Positions 1 through 12,677 of a DNA stretch of 64,000 nucleotides are shown piece after piece (the first letter of the stretch is position 1; the number at the start of each line of letters is the position of its first letter). The stretch spans positions 4,340,001 through 4,404,000 of the forward strand of contig JAYJMM010000037.1 of assembly GCA_037349105.1 (NCBI GenBank), read 5' to 3'. This DNA comes from Limnomonas spitsbergensis (Eukaryota; Chlorophyta; Chlorophyceae; Chlamydomonadales). Both the position numbers and the translations under genes were made by a program. A model generated the notes under the pieces. That model saw only the letters and a list, made by a program, of their open reading frames with translations, searched no databases and was not told the DNA's origin.

Positions 1-184
1 AGGAACTTCAGGCTATAGGAAAGACAGAAAGGAGCACAAAGGGTTTCGGTCCTTTTTGTGTTGTTATTGTTTGCCCCCTTCTTAGCTTCTTCTCTTCTCC
101 CTTCTGATCAGTGGGGCGCCATCGGGCCAAGCAGGGGTGGGATACGCTTGCTTTTGTGGACTTCTGTTTCAGAGGCTCTGTTGA
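1..184. other. Window edge, no gene seen
   Basis: No coding signal. Positions 85-125 resemble the pyrimidine-rich stretch and CAGT-GGGCGCC junction of dispersed repeat family A, so this may be a second, degraded copy beside the one at 185-357. Confidence 0.4.
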
Positions 185-357
185 GGGCTACTCTCTAGTG
201 GAACTCAGGTGTCAGAGTTGGTCTTCTTTGCCCTCACGGCCTCTCCTTTTGTTACTTCCCCCCCCTCTTCCTTTTAGTTTCTTCTTTTCTCCCTTCTGAA
301 CAGTTGGGCGCCCACGCGGCCGAGCTTTGAGCGGGCCCAGAGGTGTGACGTTATTGA
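185..357 (+). repeat. Dispersed repeat family A, long copy
   Basis: A pyrimidine-rich stretch leads into a core reading CAGTTGGGCGCCCACGCGG, then a GAGCTTTGAGC block, a GGGCCCAGAGGTGT block and ACGTTATTGAC. The whole unit, including the upstream part with AGTGGAACTCAGGTGTC and TTGGTCTTCTTTGCC, is matched in inverted orientation at 62526-62750. The core alone recurs about a dozen times in this window, in both orientations. I do not recognise the family. Confidence 0.8.
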
Positions 358-1713
358 CAAAGGGCACAAAAAAGACCCCTCCAGAAAATGGAAAGGCAGA
401 CCGAAGGATCCCCGCCTCTGTGAGCAAGAGAGAGACAAAACAGGGAAAGAGCCAGTCCCCAGGGAGGCAGAAAAAGACAGCAGACTAGCCCTCAACAAAT
501 TCTACCACGTTCTGAACAAAAGCCAGAGCCTCCCACCCATGCCTGCCCTGGTAAAACTGCTGGAAGGCCGTGGCGCCCTTTGGGGTGCACTGCAAGCACA
601 CATGCAGCGCATCCTCCACATGTTGGCCGTGTCCCTCAGCCCAGCACCGTTGGCAGTAGTGAGTGTCACGCTGATTGCTGCGCCGCAGCAGTTATAATGA
701 TGTTGATGCCGACTTTCAGTTTCAATGCTACTGGTGCCTTTTAGCCTACCTGTATATACATAAATACCGTTACATACTTATATTTCCTGACACCAGCATC
801 ATGGTGAACCTATGATCCAAAAATTGAGAAGTAGTGATCGTAATTCCTTATCGGAATTGATTTGTTGTTCAAGTCCATGACGTCACATATCTGGGGCTGA
901 CAGAAAAGGTTCGGCCAGGTTGGCGTCCAGCTGTCAGGTTGGGAACTTCAGAGACGAAATCAAGAGAGAGTCACACGATATTTAGGTGAACGTGATAAAT
1001 CCGTATTGCTGTCAAATCGTGCCGACCCTGGTGCCCACTAAGGCCTTTGCCTTTCGTGGCACAAACTATTCGGGCATGCCGTCATTTAGGCACCCTAACA
1101 AAGTTTCAAAGGCGCAAATTAGCTGTTCCTTCCGGGGGGGGGGGCAAAAAAAGGATACGCCCCATCCTCGTTGTAGACCTTGACGAGAGCTTTCTATATC
1201 TGGTCTTAAATTTGTTTTTGGCCCAGGGGGGCTGGGAGATATGAAGGGACAACGTGGGGGGGGGGAGGGGGTTAAGGAATAAAATGCCTTTTTGGAAATT
1301 TTAGTATCTTTTTATTTATACATCAGATAGAGACTGCAGTTTAAAAACATTCTATAGCTACACCGTTGCATTCCTAGTGGCATTTGCTACAGATATGCAT
1401 CATAAACATTCCACTCAGAATACCAGACCCCTCATGGCATGCAAGTTTGTCATGGGGGGGTGTCATGGCTCCAGAACCACATGCACCGTTGTGCGTACAC
1501 CCATTATGGACTCACATGGTGTAGCTGCATTGGTAATTGCTATGCATTAAGCAATGACAACCTGCTGCGAGCATTGTTTGAAGGTCTTAAAATTCACAGA
1601 CCATCAACCCAGTGGCCCTAAGGAATCACTAACAAGGGAAAGAGTGCAGGAGAGGAGCTCAGAAGCTGGCCAGGAATAACTCGACGAAGCGACAGCGCAC
1701 AATCACATCATAA

Positions 1714-1743
<30 letters not shown>
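358..1743. other. Intergenic, no supported gene
   Basis: No convincing coding frame. It holds G homopolymer runs near 1134-1144 and 1255-1270 and AT-rich stretches. The open frames here are short and have no recognisable content. Confidence 0.5.
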
Positions 1744-2715
<972 letters not shown>

Positions 2716-2754
2716 GCCGTGCTGACCTCATAGTTATGTTCAGAGCTAGCGGGT

Positions 2755-3192
2755 ATGAGAAGCCTTCCATCTCAGCCATGTTCAACCCCGTGGACAAGCA
2801 GAATGTGCCAGTTAGTGACCTGCCGGCTGCTCGACAGCCTCCGGCAGCTTATGCTGGATGAGGAGTTTGCCACTCAGCACCCCACTAGGGTGCCCCAGCT
2901 CCAGCACGCCCGCCTTCTCGGTACAGACATGCATAGGCTGCTGATGCCAATCATCGGAGTGGAGTGCTCTATCAGCGAACTGTTGGTGCTCGTCAGCAAG
3001 TCAGCGCATTTCCTGTTCGTTATGTTCAGAGCTCCTGGAGGCAGCACAAAGTTCATATATACCTACACTCCTGAGTGTATGTACCACGACTTCCAAGCCT
3101 GGGTCCAGACAGTGCTCTGGAACGTCATCAAGATTCAGCTCAGGCAGCGGGTGGAGCAGATTTTTCACCTCCAAGCTCAAGATAGATGCTAG
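2755..3192 (+). CDS. Unrecognised open frame downstream of the CTG tract
   Basis: A 145-codon frame from ATG 2755 to TAG 3190-3192, in the same register as the Ala/Pro frame upstream but separated from it by stops. The C-terminal 100 residues look protein-like: a helical stretch with LLMPIIGVECSISELLVLV, then FVMFRAPGG, a tyrosine-rich YTYTPECMYHDF segment and an amphipathic end. An overlapping frame at 2664-2861 also contains a VMFRA motif, so an ancient duplication or a frameshift is possible. I recognise no family. It could be a terminal exon of the same gene as the repeat tract. Confidence 0.3.
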   Translation: MRSLPSQPCSTPWTSRMCQLVTCRLLDSLRQLMLDEEFATQHPTRVPQLQHARLLGTDMHRLLMPIIGVECSISELLVLVSKSAHFLFVMFRAPGGSTKFIYTYTPECMYHDFQAWVQTVLWNVIKIQLRQRVEQIFHLQAQDRC

Positions 3193-3510
3193 TTTGATGC
3201 CACTCATGCGCGAGTCCTCTCATTTCTGGAGCCTCGTGGTCTCTAGCGAGGATAGGTAGCTAGCAGGTGGTAGCTAGAAAAGTGTTATATTCTTTTGTTT
3301 CATCGCTTGACATGTGTGAACCATTTACATGTATCGACACCATTAGAAGCGCACTGATAAGCTGATTGAAATTGACCTCGCTCCCATCCTTAAATAAAAT
3401 TCCGACTTTTGACTGGGAAATTAAGCTTTTACTAGGTTCTGGAGGCGGGGGGGGGGTAGCCAGGGGTCGTTTGACATTTTTATTAGGATGGGGTGTTTGA
3501 CTTTCTTTTT

Positions 3511-3543
<33 letters not shown>

Positions 3544-5898
3544 TTGGTTCCTTCTCGTGCTGTCGTCTATCAACAGTAAAAATAATATATCAATATCCAG
3601 TCTCACAGCATAAGATGCGACTTATTAAGATGCAATTTGCTGTAAGCCCGCTATCTCGGGAATTTTGATCACCACCACGCCTTGCCCGCCTTCAGTTGTC
3701 CGGTCCTTAAGTAGTACAGCCTGCGCACGCGCCGTGACTACGTTGAGCACCGTCAACACAAGCTTCTCACGAGTAGAATACACCAAGCAATAACAACAAG
3801 ACTTCGCCTAATACATACGAGCCATCATCTCCAGTAAAGGCAAGTCATGTCTCGCCCTCGCAGCCACACGAGCGCTCCTAGATAGATAGATATAGGCGAG
3901 AAGAGAAATCTCTTAGGCATATCTAGAAGATCTAGCCTATGCTTCCCAACCACGAGTATAATTCAGGATGTAGCTATCCCTGAATTTGAATAATACAGAC
4001 CAGGCAGCGCTTAAGCTTTAAGTCAGAAGTCACCAAGGGAGTATATACCCCGGCCCAATCAACTAAGGGCCGCCCAACCAGGCATGCAGCAACAAGACGA
4101 CTCGCCTTGCACACGGCGTCCCTCGCACCCCTGTATGCTGCATCCTTGATTGTTTCATTTGTTTCAAATGTAAATTGACGCCAGTTCGGTCACCAGTATC
4201 TGGGATATTTAGCTGGGCCAATGAGCAATGGTCCGTCAAGCACGCTTGCGCAAAGTTTGACTGGAAGGGGCATCATCTCATCCATTGAAATGCACATTTT
4301 AATCCCTTGGTCATTCCAAATCAACGTTTAGCCAGCTGGGATCAGGAGCTGGGATGGGAGTTTTGGCTTTGCCGATGGTGAAGGGCCGTTCTGCTGGTTG
4401 ACGGCGGGGCACGAGGTCCTATTATCTCATGCAAGCGAAGCAACTCATGCATGTCGTCGCACACGGTACTTTATTCGTAATTCATTCGTAGTTCATTCAT
4501 TAAGCAGTTGACGAAGCGTGTGCACATACGGCTCTGCTTGCGCGTGATGGCAGTTGGTAAGTAGCCGCGTGTGCTCCCTGAGACGCGCCGCGCGCAGGCA
4601 GCTAAGGCAGTGTCGATGCTAACCGCCCGGAAGTGGGGGGGGCACCTTGTACCGCGAGCTGCTTGCGGTACAAATCGTGGCATCAGTGCTTTGGCCCCTC
4701 ATGGCTGACGCATTGCATGCGCGTCCATTATAGAATGGAAGGGACCTGACAGCGGGACACATGTTGACTACTACAGCTGCTACCGAATAGTGCGCCCCTC
4801 GCCGCGTCTTTTCAACCCGTCAGCGGGCGTCGACTGAGCTTCTGTTTTGCACCACAGGCGAACGCGATCTGTGCTCCCTTATAAAATTGCAATCTTTGTG
4901 TTATTAAACTTATATTTTCGATTGCGTGTCCTCCGCTGCTTCTGAATCACCCCGCAAACGACGCTGGCGTGAGCGGGTTCCGGGAAGGTGCCATGGAATT
5001 TCGACTCCCGCCCGAAGATGAAGTCGGGAGCGCGCCCTTACTGCTGCACGGTCAGCATGGGCACTCACCTCCTCAGCGCAGAGGAGCCGACGCGCCAGCT
5101 CCAGCGGCCACAACAACCATCACGGTCGTGACAGCGGGTGCTGATTATGTTGAGGACCGTGCAGCACCTGAACGTCGAAGGCGACAGTCCCTCCAGCAGG
5201 ATACCACCTCACCTACTGTCACGTTCAGCCGGCACTACCTGCCCCCAATCGCGGCGGTGGTGAGATATATTAAAAATTAATGCACTTGGGGTCGTTTTCG
5301 TCAGATTGGAAGCAGGGCGATGTATCTGTCCACACTCATGCTGGCCGCGGGGTCTCCCGTCCTGCCGTTGCTACGCTTGCTTGGTAGCTAGCGGAGATCA
5401 CGCCTCCATGTTTTCTCCCGAAGTCACAGGAGTGCAGCTCCGCCCCTCTTTCGGCATCCAAACTTGTTCGAGTTGAACGTGGATCACTTTGCTGATCCCT
5501 TGTATCATGTGTGCCCTGCGCAGCAAGCAACCTACGGCCACACACCCCGCTGCCCGGATGCGACGGAAGCCGCGCGGAACAACAGACAGCGGGCAGGTAT
5601 GGGATTGTGTGTACGAAAAGCATACGGCCCACACAGGGAATGGCCGTGGAAGACACCGGAAGGGTCGCTGTTGGCGGAAACACATGCATATGCATGGTTG
5701 CGGGTGCATAGGCCCTCTCTCGAGAGGCGATCGCTTGAGTGCGGCTAGCCTGTGAGCACACTTTGCCATCCTTAATCCACTTCTCACCTCCGCCTCTGAC
5801 CAGTCCTCCCTTTTCGATAAAGAGGTACACCAAGTTATTTTGAACTGGGCATCAAACCCTCTTTTGCTCCTTGGTCTCCCCTCCGTCTCTAACTAGAC
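3193..5898. other. Intergenic, weak open frames only
   Basis: Apart from the C run, I see no supported gene. A plus frame at 4969-5280 (103 codons, Pro/Ala/Arg-rich) and a minus frame at 5833-5336 (165 codons, no recognisable motif) are open, but composition alone could explain both. Confidence 0.4.
3513..3543 (+). repeat. 31-base C homopolymer
   Basis: A run of 31 cytosines, GGG-rich on the other strand. No gene context. Runs of this length are also a classic place for sequencing or assembly length error. Confidence 0.95.
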
Positions 5899-5957
5899 AG
5901 TTGGACGCCCATGCAGCAGCCGAGAATTATGAGCTGGGCCATGAGGTGTCATCATAA
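5899..5957 (+). repeat. Dispersed repeat family A copy (degraded)
   Basis: Pyrimidine-rich lead, then ACAGTTGGACGCCCATGC, GAGCTGGGCCATGAGGTGT and CATCAT. It follows the family A order with point changes. Confidence 0.7.
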
Positions 5958-6188
5958 ACAAAACTTCTCTCTCTATAGACTGTGCCGCCAACCGGTAGTC
6001 CGGTACTCCTTTGAACCATAACTCATAAATCATAAACAGGCGGGTGAGGGCCTCACAGGCCCTGATCGGCCGCACTTGCGCCTCCACAGTATATATATAT
6101 ATAATGTATGATGTATTTTCGTTACCCCTGCAGGCAATGCTGGGGGCGGCGGAATCATTGCGGCAAGGAGGAGACTCACTGCTCATGG

Positions 6189-6510
6189 TCCTGAGATGAT
6201 GCGGATGCTGCAAGAAAGTGAGCGATGATAAGAGGAGTTTTTGTTTTGTTTTGCGGGTTTTAGGTAGCGGTTACACCACAAGTTGTTTGGGCCAGTTTTG
6301 AAAAACCAAGGCGTTTTTTTTTTGCGTTTTTTCTGGTAAAAGCACAAGCTACCTGGGTCAGATCGAAAAATCGAGGTGATGCAGATGCTGCAAGAAAGTG
6401 AGTCTCGATACCAGTTGGCTGTTTTTGTAGGGCTAGGCCTGTGCACAAATTCCTGGACCAGCTTGAAAAAAACGAGATGATGCGGGTGCAGCTAAAAATA
6501 TTGGATGTTG
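6189..6510 (+). repeat. Three diverged copies of a module ending in a splice-donor-like site
   Basis: GATGATGCGGATGCTGCAAG followed by AAAGTGAG occurs at about 6195 and again, diverged, at about 6377. A weaker third copy starts at about 6477. Each later copy is preceded by a C-T-G-G-x-C-A-G block and an A-rich AAAAAxCxAG stretch. The first two end in a GTGAG that resembles a 5' splice site, echoing the exon-edge arrays in the gene downstream. No coding frame joins them. Confidence 0.55.
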
Positions 6511-6937
6511 ATACGGGCAATGCCTGTGACTCGGCCAGCCTAGAACATAACAAGATCCGGTGGGTGCTGCTTGGCAATGACCAATAATACCAGCACGAGC
6601 CGATCCAAAGCCAAGCGGTGCTGGGCGCTTCCCTCCGCCCAGTGACAGCTACTTCCATAAAAATGTCAGGGACGATATTTTGCACTTTTCACACTTCCGA
6701 AAAAAAAAACGGGCTCAGAATAATAGCGTTACGGCTCAAGCTGACGGAACAAAACAAGGGGTTCGGCTGAACCCGAGCAAAATCAAAAGACCTCCCAGGA
6801 CCCAGGTGCTGTGCGCTTCCCTCCAAAGCTCCGCCTTCACCCTGCGGAAAAGCCCTCGGTGGTGGCGGCGCCCCTGGGTTTTGGGTTCAGGGTTTTAGCC
6901 ACAGGTTATGAGCTCAGTCCTTATTTTATCGCCCATG

Positions 6938-6993
6938 GCGCCCACACAGCCGAGCCTTTTTGAGTAGGGCCCAGGGGTGTAACGTCATTGACT
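6938..6993 (+). repeat. Dispersed repeat family A copy
   Basis: ATGGCGCCCACACAGCCGAG, then TTTTTGAGTAGGGCCCAGG and GGTGTAACGTCATTGAC, which preserves the family order. Confidence 0.8.
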
Positions 6994-7231
6994 TATTTCA
7001 TCGTGCGCCACACCACTTTTCTTAAGACTGCTGGGCGACCGTGGGGCTGGGCCGCTGGGGGCCAATCCTGGATCGGCTTACAGCCGGTGGCGCAAGCAGC
7101 AGGGCATGTAGCAACATACATCCGGGCTGTAGGGTTTAGGGTTTAGGGCATAAAGCACCAGGCATCTGGGCTATAGGATTTAGGGTTAATGGCATGAAGC
7201 ACCAGACATTTTTTGGAAGAAGGACCCGTAG

Positions 7232-7376
7232 CCGAAAACACATTTTGAACATGTTTTGGTCTTGGAGTCAAAGCGCAGTAGCGCTCGGCACCAACAAACA
7301 TCCCGAAAACACATTTTGAACATGTTTTGGTCTTGGAGTCAAAGCGCAGTAGCGCTCGGCACCAAAACATCCCAGA
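7232..7376 (+). repeat. 71-bp direct duplication upstream of the cyclase gene
   Basis: Two nearly identical 71-bp units starting at 7232 and 7303 (CCGAAAACACATTTTGAACA, ending AGCGCTCGGCACCAA), about 130 bp before the proposed start codon. Each contains the palindrome AGCGCT and a TTTTGGTC block. The position suits a promoter or 5' UTR, but I see no known element. Confidence 0.85.
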
Positions 7377-7504
7377 AACAATCGCAAATGACGAGAATTT
7401 GGAATGGTTTATCACGCCTCTGGCGCTCTTTTCATGGATTTTTGCACCGAACACAGGTTTCCTTCTGAAATTACTAAAATTGCACTGCTCACCGTCCAAC
7501 AGAC

Positions 7505-10500
7505 ATGCACAGGGTGCAGCAGATGGAGAAGAGGAGGAGCAGCATCGGGCAGATCCCCGAAGAGGACAACGATGCCGACGGCAGCCAAGCCGGCAATGAC
7601 GCCGGAATGCAGCTGCCAGGCGCGAGGAGCAGCCAGCACAGCTCCACCATGCGGCCCCAGCAGCAGGGGCAGCCCCGGCAGAGCCCAACGGCCCCCACCA
7701 CGAAAGTCAAGTGGGCCGGCGACGGCTCGGACGGGGATAAGCTTGGCGCGGCCACCAAGACCTTCGCGGCCTTAGACCTCCCTGCTATGCCAGGCGGGGG
7801 CGGCTCCGCGTCGCGGTCAGGCCACTTTGGGTCCATGCGCTCAATGAACGCGAGCCCGAAGGGGAGCGGCACAGCTTCGTTCAAGCTGAACAATGGCAGC
7901 TTCTTTCCGGCCTGGAAGATGGCCATCCTTAGGGTGCTCAACCACAGGTGCGCAGGGGGGGGGGGGGGTGTTACCAAGTTGTAGGCTTGTAGGTGCAGCT
8001 GAGGTGTAGCTAAAGCACCCTACACACACAGGTGCGTAATTTAAATGAACTCTTACTTTGAATTGGAAACAGTTGCCGGCAAGCTACCGGTACCAATATT
8101 TCGGCATAAAACAGAATGTCCGTTGTTACTAGAAATCCTATTCAGCATTTCAACTACCGTAGCGGGAACTGCAGGAGAGACTATCAGCATAAAAATAAAA
8201 ACGCCTTGCCCTGGGGTTGAGGGTGACGGAAACAGTGCAGTAGTGAATCCAGGGCCAGGGCCGCGTCCGCGCCGTTACCAGCCCTGGGGTTGAGGGTGAC
8301 GGAAACAGTGCAGTAGTGAATCCAGGGCCAGGGCCGCGTCCGCGCCTTAACCAGCCCTGGGGTTGAGGGTGACGGAAACAGTGCAGTAGTGAATCCAGGG
8401 CCAGGGCCGCGTCCGCGCCGTTACCAGCCCTGGGGTTGAGGGTGACGGAAACAGTGCAGTAGTGAATCCAGGGCCAGGGCCGCGTCCGCGCCTTAACCAG
8501 CCCTGGGGTTGAGGGTGACGGAAACAGTGCAGTAGTGAATCCAGGGCCAGGGCCGCGTCCGCGCCGTTACCAGCCCTGCCAAGACTGCAAAAAGGCAAGT
8601 ACACGGTCGGCTGTAACCAGGGGGCTACCCCCTCAGCCAAAACAACCGGGGCTAACACACAGTATGGGAGCTGCCTTCAACAGTGGCAGCTTCTTTCCCG
8701 CTTGAAACTGGGCTTTCTGAGGGTGTGCCCAAGTGCTCAACCTCTGGTGCTCAGGAATAGGAGTGCTGGGTTGTACCTTAAGTGCAGCTGATGAGTAGCT
8801 GAAGTGTGGCCAAACTGTAGCTGGGTTGTAGCTGTAGTGCAGCTGAAGAGTAGCTGAAGTGTGGCCGAAATGTAGACAGGTTGCAGCTGAAGCACCCTGA
8901 AACACAGGAGCATGGGAAGAGTGTGAAGTGCGTGAGTGAACAGTCTGGTGGGTCCGGCAGGGCCGCCGCGGCTGGGCCAACAAGGACCACATCCTGACCG
9001 AGTGACCGGCCTTAAGACTGTGACTTCATGAGCAGGCATGCCCCCGGAACCACTGGTGGCCCCCCCCTCCCATGCTCTGCACTGTACCCAACCTCTGCAC
9101 ACCAAACCCCAATCCAGGTACTTCTACGCTGTGCTCACACTGTGCACCTAAACCTTCAACCCGGTAACCTCTGCACTGTACCCAACCTCTGCACCACAAA
9201 CCCTAATGCAGGTACTTCTACGCCATGCTCACACTGTGCACCTAAACCTTTAACCCAGTAACCTCTACACTGTACCAAACCTCTGCACCACAAACCCTAA
9301 TGCAGGTACTTCTACGCCATGCTGATGCTGTGCACCTAACCTTTCAACCCAGTAACCTGTAAACTGTACCAAACCTCTGCACCTATAACCCTAATGCAGG
9401 TACTTCTACGCCATGCTGACGCTGTGCAATTTGAACCTCAACCCAGTCATTGTTGCAAAGTGGACGCAAACCCAGCAACCTGTACACTGTACCGAACCTC
9501 TACACTGTATCAATCCTCTGCACCGCAAAACCCAATCCAGGTACTTCTACGCTGTGCTCACACTGTTCACCTTCTACATCATCTTTGAGGACGACGTGAA
9601 GCGGGCCTGCCTGCCGCCCTCCTTTGACCTCACCCTGGAGATCATGATCACCCTCCTGGTGGTCTTCTTTGGCATAGACATGGGTGCGCGCAGATGACTG
9701 ATTAGATTAGATTAGGAAAATACGGCATGCATATGGGTGCGTGTAAAAAACCAGGGGGAACTGCAACAAAGATAAGGAAACTACGGCATTAACATATATA
9801 AAGGAAGCTGCAGCACATGCATGGGTGCATGTAGATCAATAAAGGACACTGTGGCATGCCGTTAGACGTGGGTGGGTGTAGAAAGTTGAAATAAACTGCT
9901 CCCAGCGGGGCGTGCGAGGGTTCACGGCCCGGGCCCTCAGGGTTAAGGGGCGTGAGTGCGTGACTGACATGGGTGTGTGCGGGTGGTGACATTAGTGGGT
10001 GCGTGCTGATGATAGGGGTTACAGGACAATACAGGTGAAGGGTCTTGGCAGGCATGGGTGTGTGCTGGTACCAAGATTTTAGGGTTCGGGGCTAAAGGTC
10101 ACGATATAAATTGTGTGCATGTGCAGATTTGAATGTTTAAGGTTCAAGGTTCATCCAGAGAGAGCTTTCATGCCACAGATGTACTTCTGTAGTTCTGGCT
10201 GGACATGTTTGAACCCTTAAACCTACCGCTGACCCACGCAGCGCTGGCTTCACTCGTCCGCCCTGGCTACTTCCTCGGCTTCTACTTCTGGCTGGACAGG
10301 TGTATACCCCCAAACCTACCCCTGACCCACGCAGCGCTGGCTGCCTGGCTTCACTCGTCCGCCATGGCTACTTCCTCGGCTTCTACTCCTGGCTGGACAT
10401 GTGTGAACCCCCAAACCTACCCCTGACCCACGCAGCGCTGGCTTCACTCGTCCGCCCCGGCTACTTCCTTGGCTTCTACTTCTGGCTGGACGGCATCGCT

Positions 10501-12677
10501 GTCGCCTCGCTGATGTTCGAAGTGTCCACAGTCAAGACATCCATCCTCGGCATCAGAGCCGGGTACCCGACTCTGGAGGGCCAGGTGGGGTTTGGGGTTC
10601 AGAGTTAAGCACCTGACGCTGGAGGGCCAGGTGGGGTTTAGGGTTCAGGGTTTAGCACCCAACGCTGGAGGGCCAGGTAAGGTTTGGGGTTCAGGGTTTT
10701 ACACCCGACGCTGGAGGGCCAGGTGGGGTTTGGGGTTCAGGGTTTAGCACCCAACGCTGGAGGGCCGGGTGGGGTTTGGGGTTCAAGGTTTAGCACCCAA
10801 CGCTGGAGGGCCAGGTGGGGTTTGGGGTTTAAGCACATGATGCTGGAGGGCCAGGTGGGGTTTGGGTTCAGGGTCAAGCACCTGATGCTGGAGGGCCAGG
10901 TGGGGTTTGGGTTCAGGGTCAAGCACCTGATGCTGGAGGGCCAGGTGGGGTTTAAGGTTCAGGGTCAAGCACCTGATGCTGGAGGGCCAGGTGGGGTTTG
11001 GGGTTCAGGGTCAAGCACATGATGCTGGAGGGCCAGGTGGGGTTTGGGTTCAGGGTCAAGCACCTGATGCTGGAGGGCCAGGTGGGGTTTGGGGTTCAGG
11101 GTCAAGCACCTGATGCTGGAGGGCCAGGTGGGATGATACCGGTGTCATGCACGGTTTATATTTGGCATGCTCCGGCTGCATTCCTGCTACATCATGGCAT
11201 TTGTCTGGGGGAGCTTGGTGCTGCAAGCTGGGCTGGCAGCTATATATCCATACCGGGCAAATGAAATACATGCCCCCATGGGCATGTGTCACCTTCATGC
11301 ACGAGGACGATGTGAATCTGACTAGCATCAATGCAACGCGCACATGCTTGTTGCATGCATGCTTGAACAAGTAAGCTTGAACCAGAACTGCTCGACTTTA
11401 CCCGTGTGCAATCCGAGCATTAGGTGTAAGGGTCTTTTTGCCCCCTCCACAATGAGTTTTTGCAATGTTTAGCAGAACAGGCAAATCCTAAACTACCCAT
11501 GTGTTTATTATTTATAACTAAAAATTTAAATGAAAAATGATTGCTCGCAGCACCAACCATGCTGTACACACACACACGGCTTTGAAAAGGCACAGGGTTC
11601 CTTCATGGAAGAGGAACTGGAGTTTTGGCACGTGTGCTCTGAACACACACAGTTTGACCTCCAGTAATTATGATCACCTTCATTGATGCCTCGTTACTTC
11701 CTTTTCGTCGCATTGAATGACCGCTTCTTGCTTTGACAACAGGGTCGCTTCCTGGACGAGCTGGGCAGCCTTGTCTTTATCTTCAGTAAAACGGCCAGGG
11801 TGGCGAAGGTGAGGGTTTCAGCTGGAGGGGGGGAGGGAATGAAGAGAAGGCCTCGGCATGGCCTCAGTATGTCTGAGGTTCGAGGGCATAACCCTGGACC
11901 CTTATCCACTTTAAGGAGGTGCTCGAACCCAGGGTAGAAATCTGCTCTGTTTTGAATTGGCTGGGGCAGCAGGAGGTCAGGTAACGCCCACCCATAACAT
12001 ATAAAGAGCGAGGGCAGGAAAGAGGTTAAGGTTGAGGTAGAAAGATGATACTTCATGGACGTAGGGTCGACAATTGGTCTGGCGTGAGGATCGTGCTTTC
12101 TTGCCATTGTGGTCTGATGACATGGCGGAAGGGGGTGCCTCCGGAAACCTCATATACTACTGAGATGCAGCCATTGCGGCTGATGTTACGGAGGGTGCGG
12201 GCAGAAATCTGGCATGATTGAGATCAGGCTTACGATTCTGCATGCATGCATGTTGGGTGACTAGAGCCCATACAGGACTCTAGTCACCCAACATGCATGC
12301 ATGCAGAAGAGGTTCATGCACTACGCTCATGGGAGAATTTTGCTGGGGCCAACATAAATTATGCCTTGATGCCCTTGGACATACATCGTACCTCACTCGA
12401 GACTATAACGCGTTAACACAACCCTGCTTGCTGCAATAGATCTTCCGCCTGCTGCGGCTTCTGCGACTGTTTGGTCTCCACAAGCGCTCCGAAGCCAGGC
12501 GTGAGGCGCACTCCCGAGTCGTGGCCGCGCGTTCGGCCTCGCCGAGTGAGGATCACCCAGGCTTTAGGGGCGGTGAAGGCCGCGGCTCTCAGGAGGAAGA
12601 TGAGGCGCTGACGCTGATCGAAATGGAGATTCAAGTCGACCAGAACCAGGACACGCGCGTGGGTCAGAGGCTTCAAG
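7505..12677 (+). CDS. Cyclase exons 1-5: N-terminus and S1-S4 voltage-sensor-like unit
   Basis: Residues 1-147 are cytosolic, rich in Ser, Gly and Gln. Exon 2 carries S1 (YFYAVLTLFTFYIIFEDDV) and S2 (LEIMITLLVVFFGIDM). Exon 3 carries S3 with the FWLD motif (GYFLGFYFWLDGIAVASLMF), typical of S2-S3 regions in cyclic-nucleotide and EAG-type channels. Exons 4-5 make S4, where basic residues recur every third position: AKIFRLLRLLRL. Exon 5 then runs into an acidic, Ser/Arg-rich cytosolic stretch ending near residue 346. The pattern is a voltage sensor without a following pore helix and selectivity filter. That it senses voltage is inference from the S4 spacing. Confidence 0.8.

Noticed and set aside
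10571..11131. Interstitial telomere
   Set aside because: TTTAGGG-like words are irregular and part of a larger unit that contains the exon 3 donor, so array origin explains them better.
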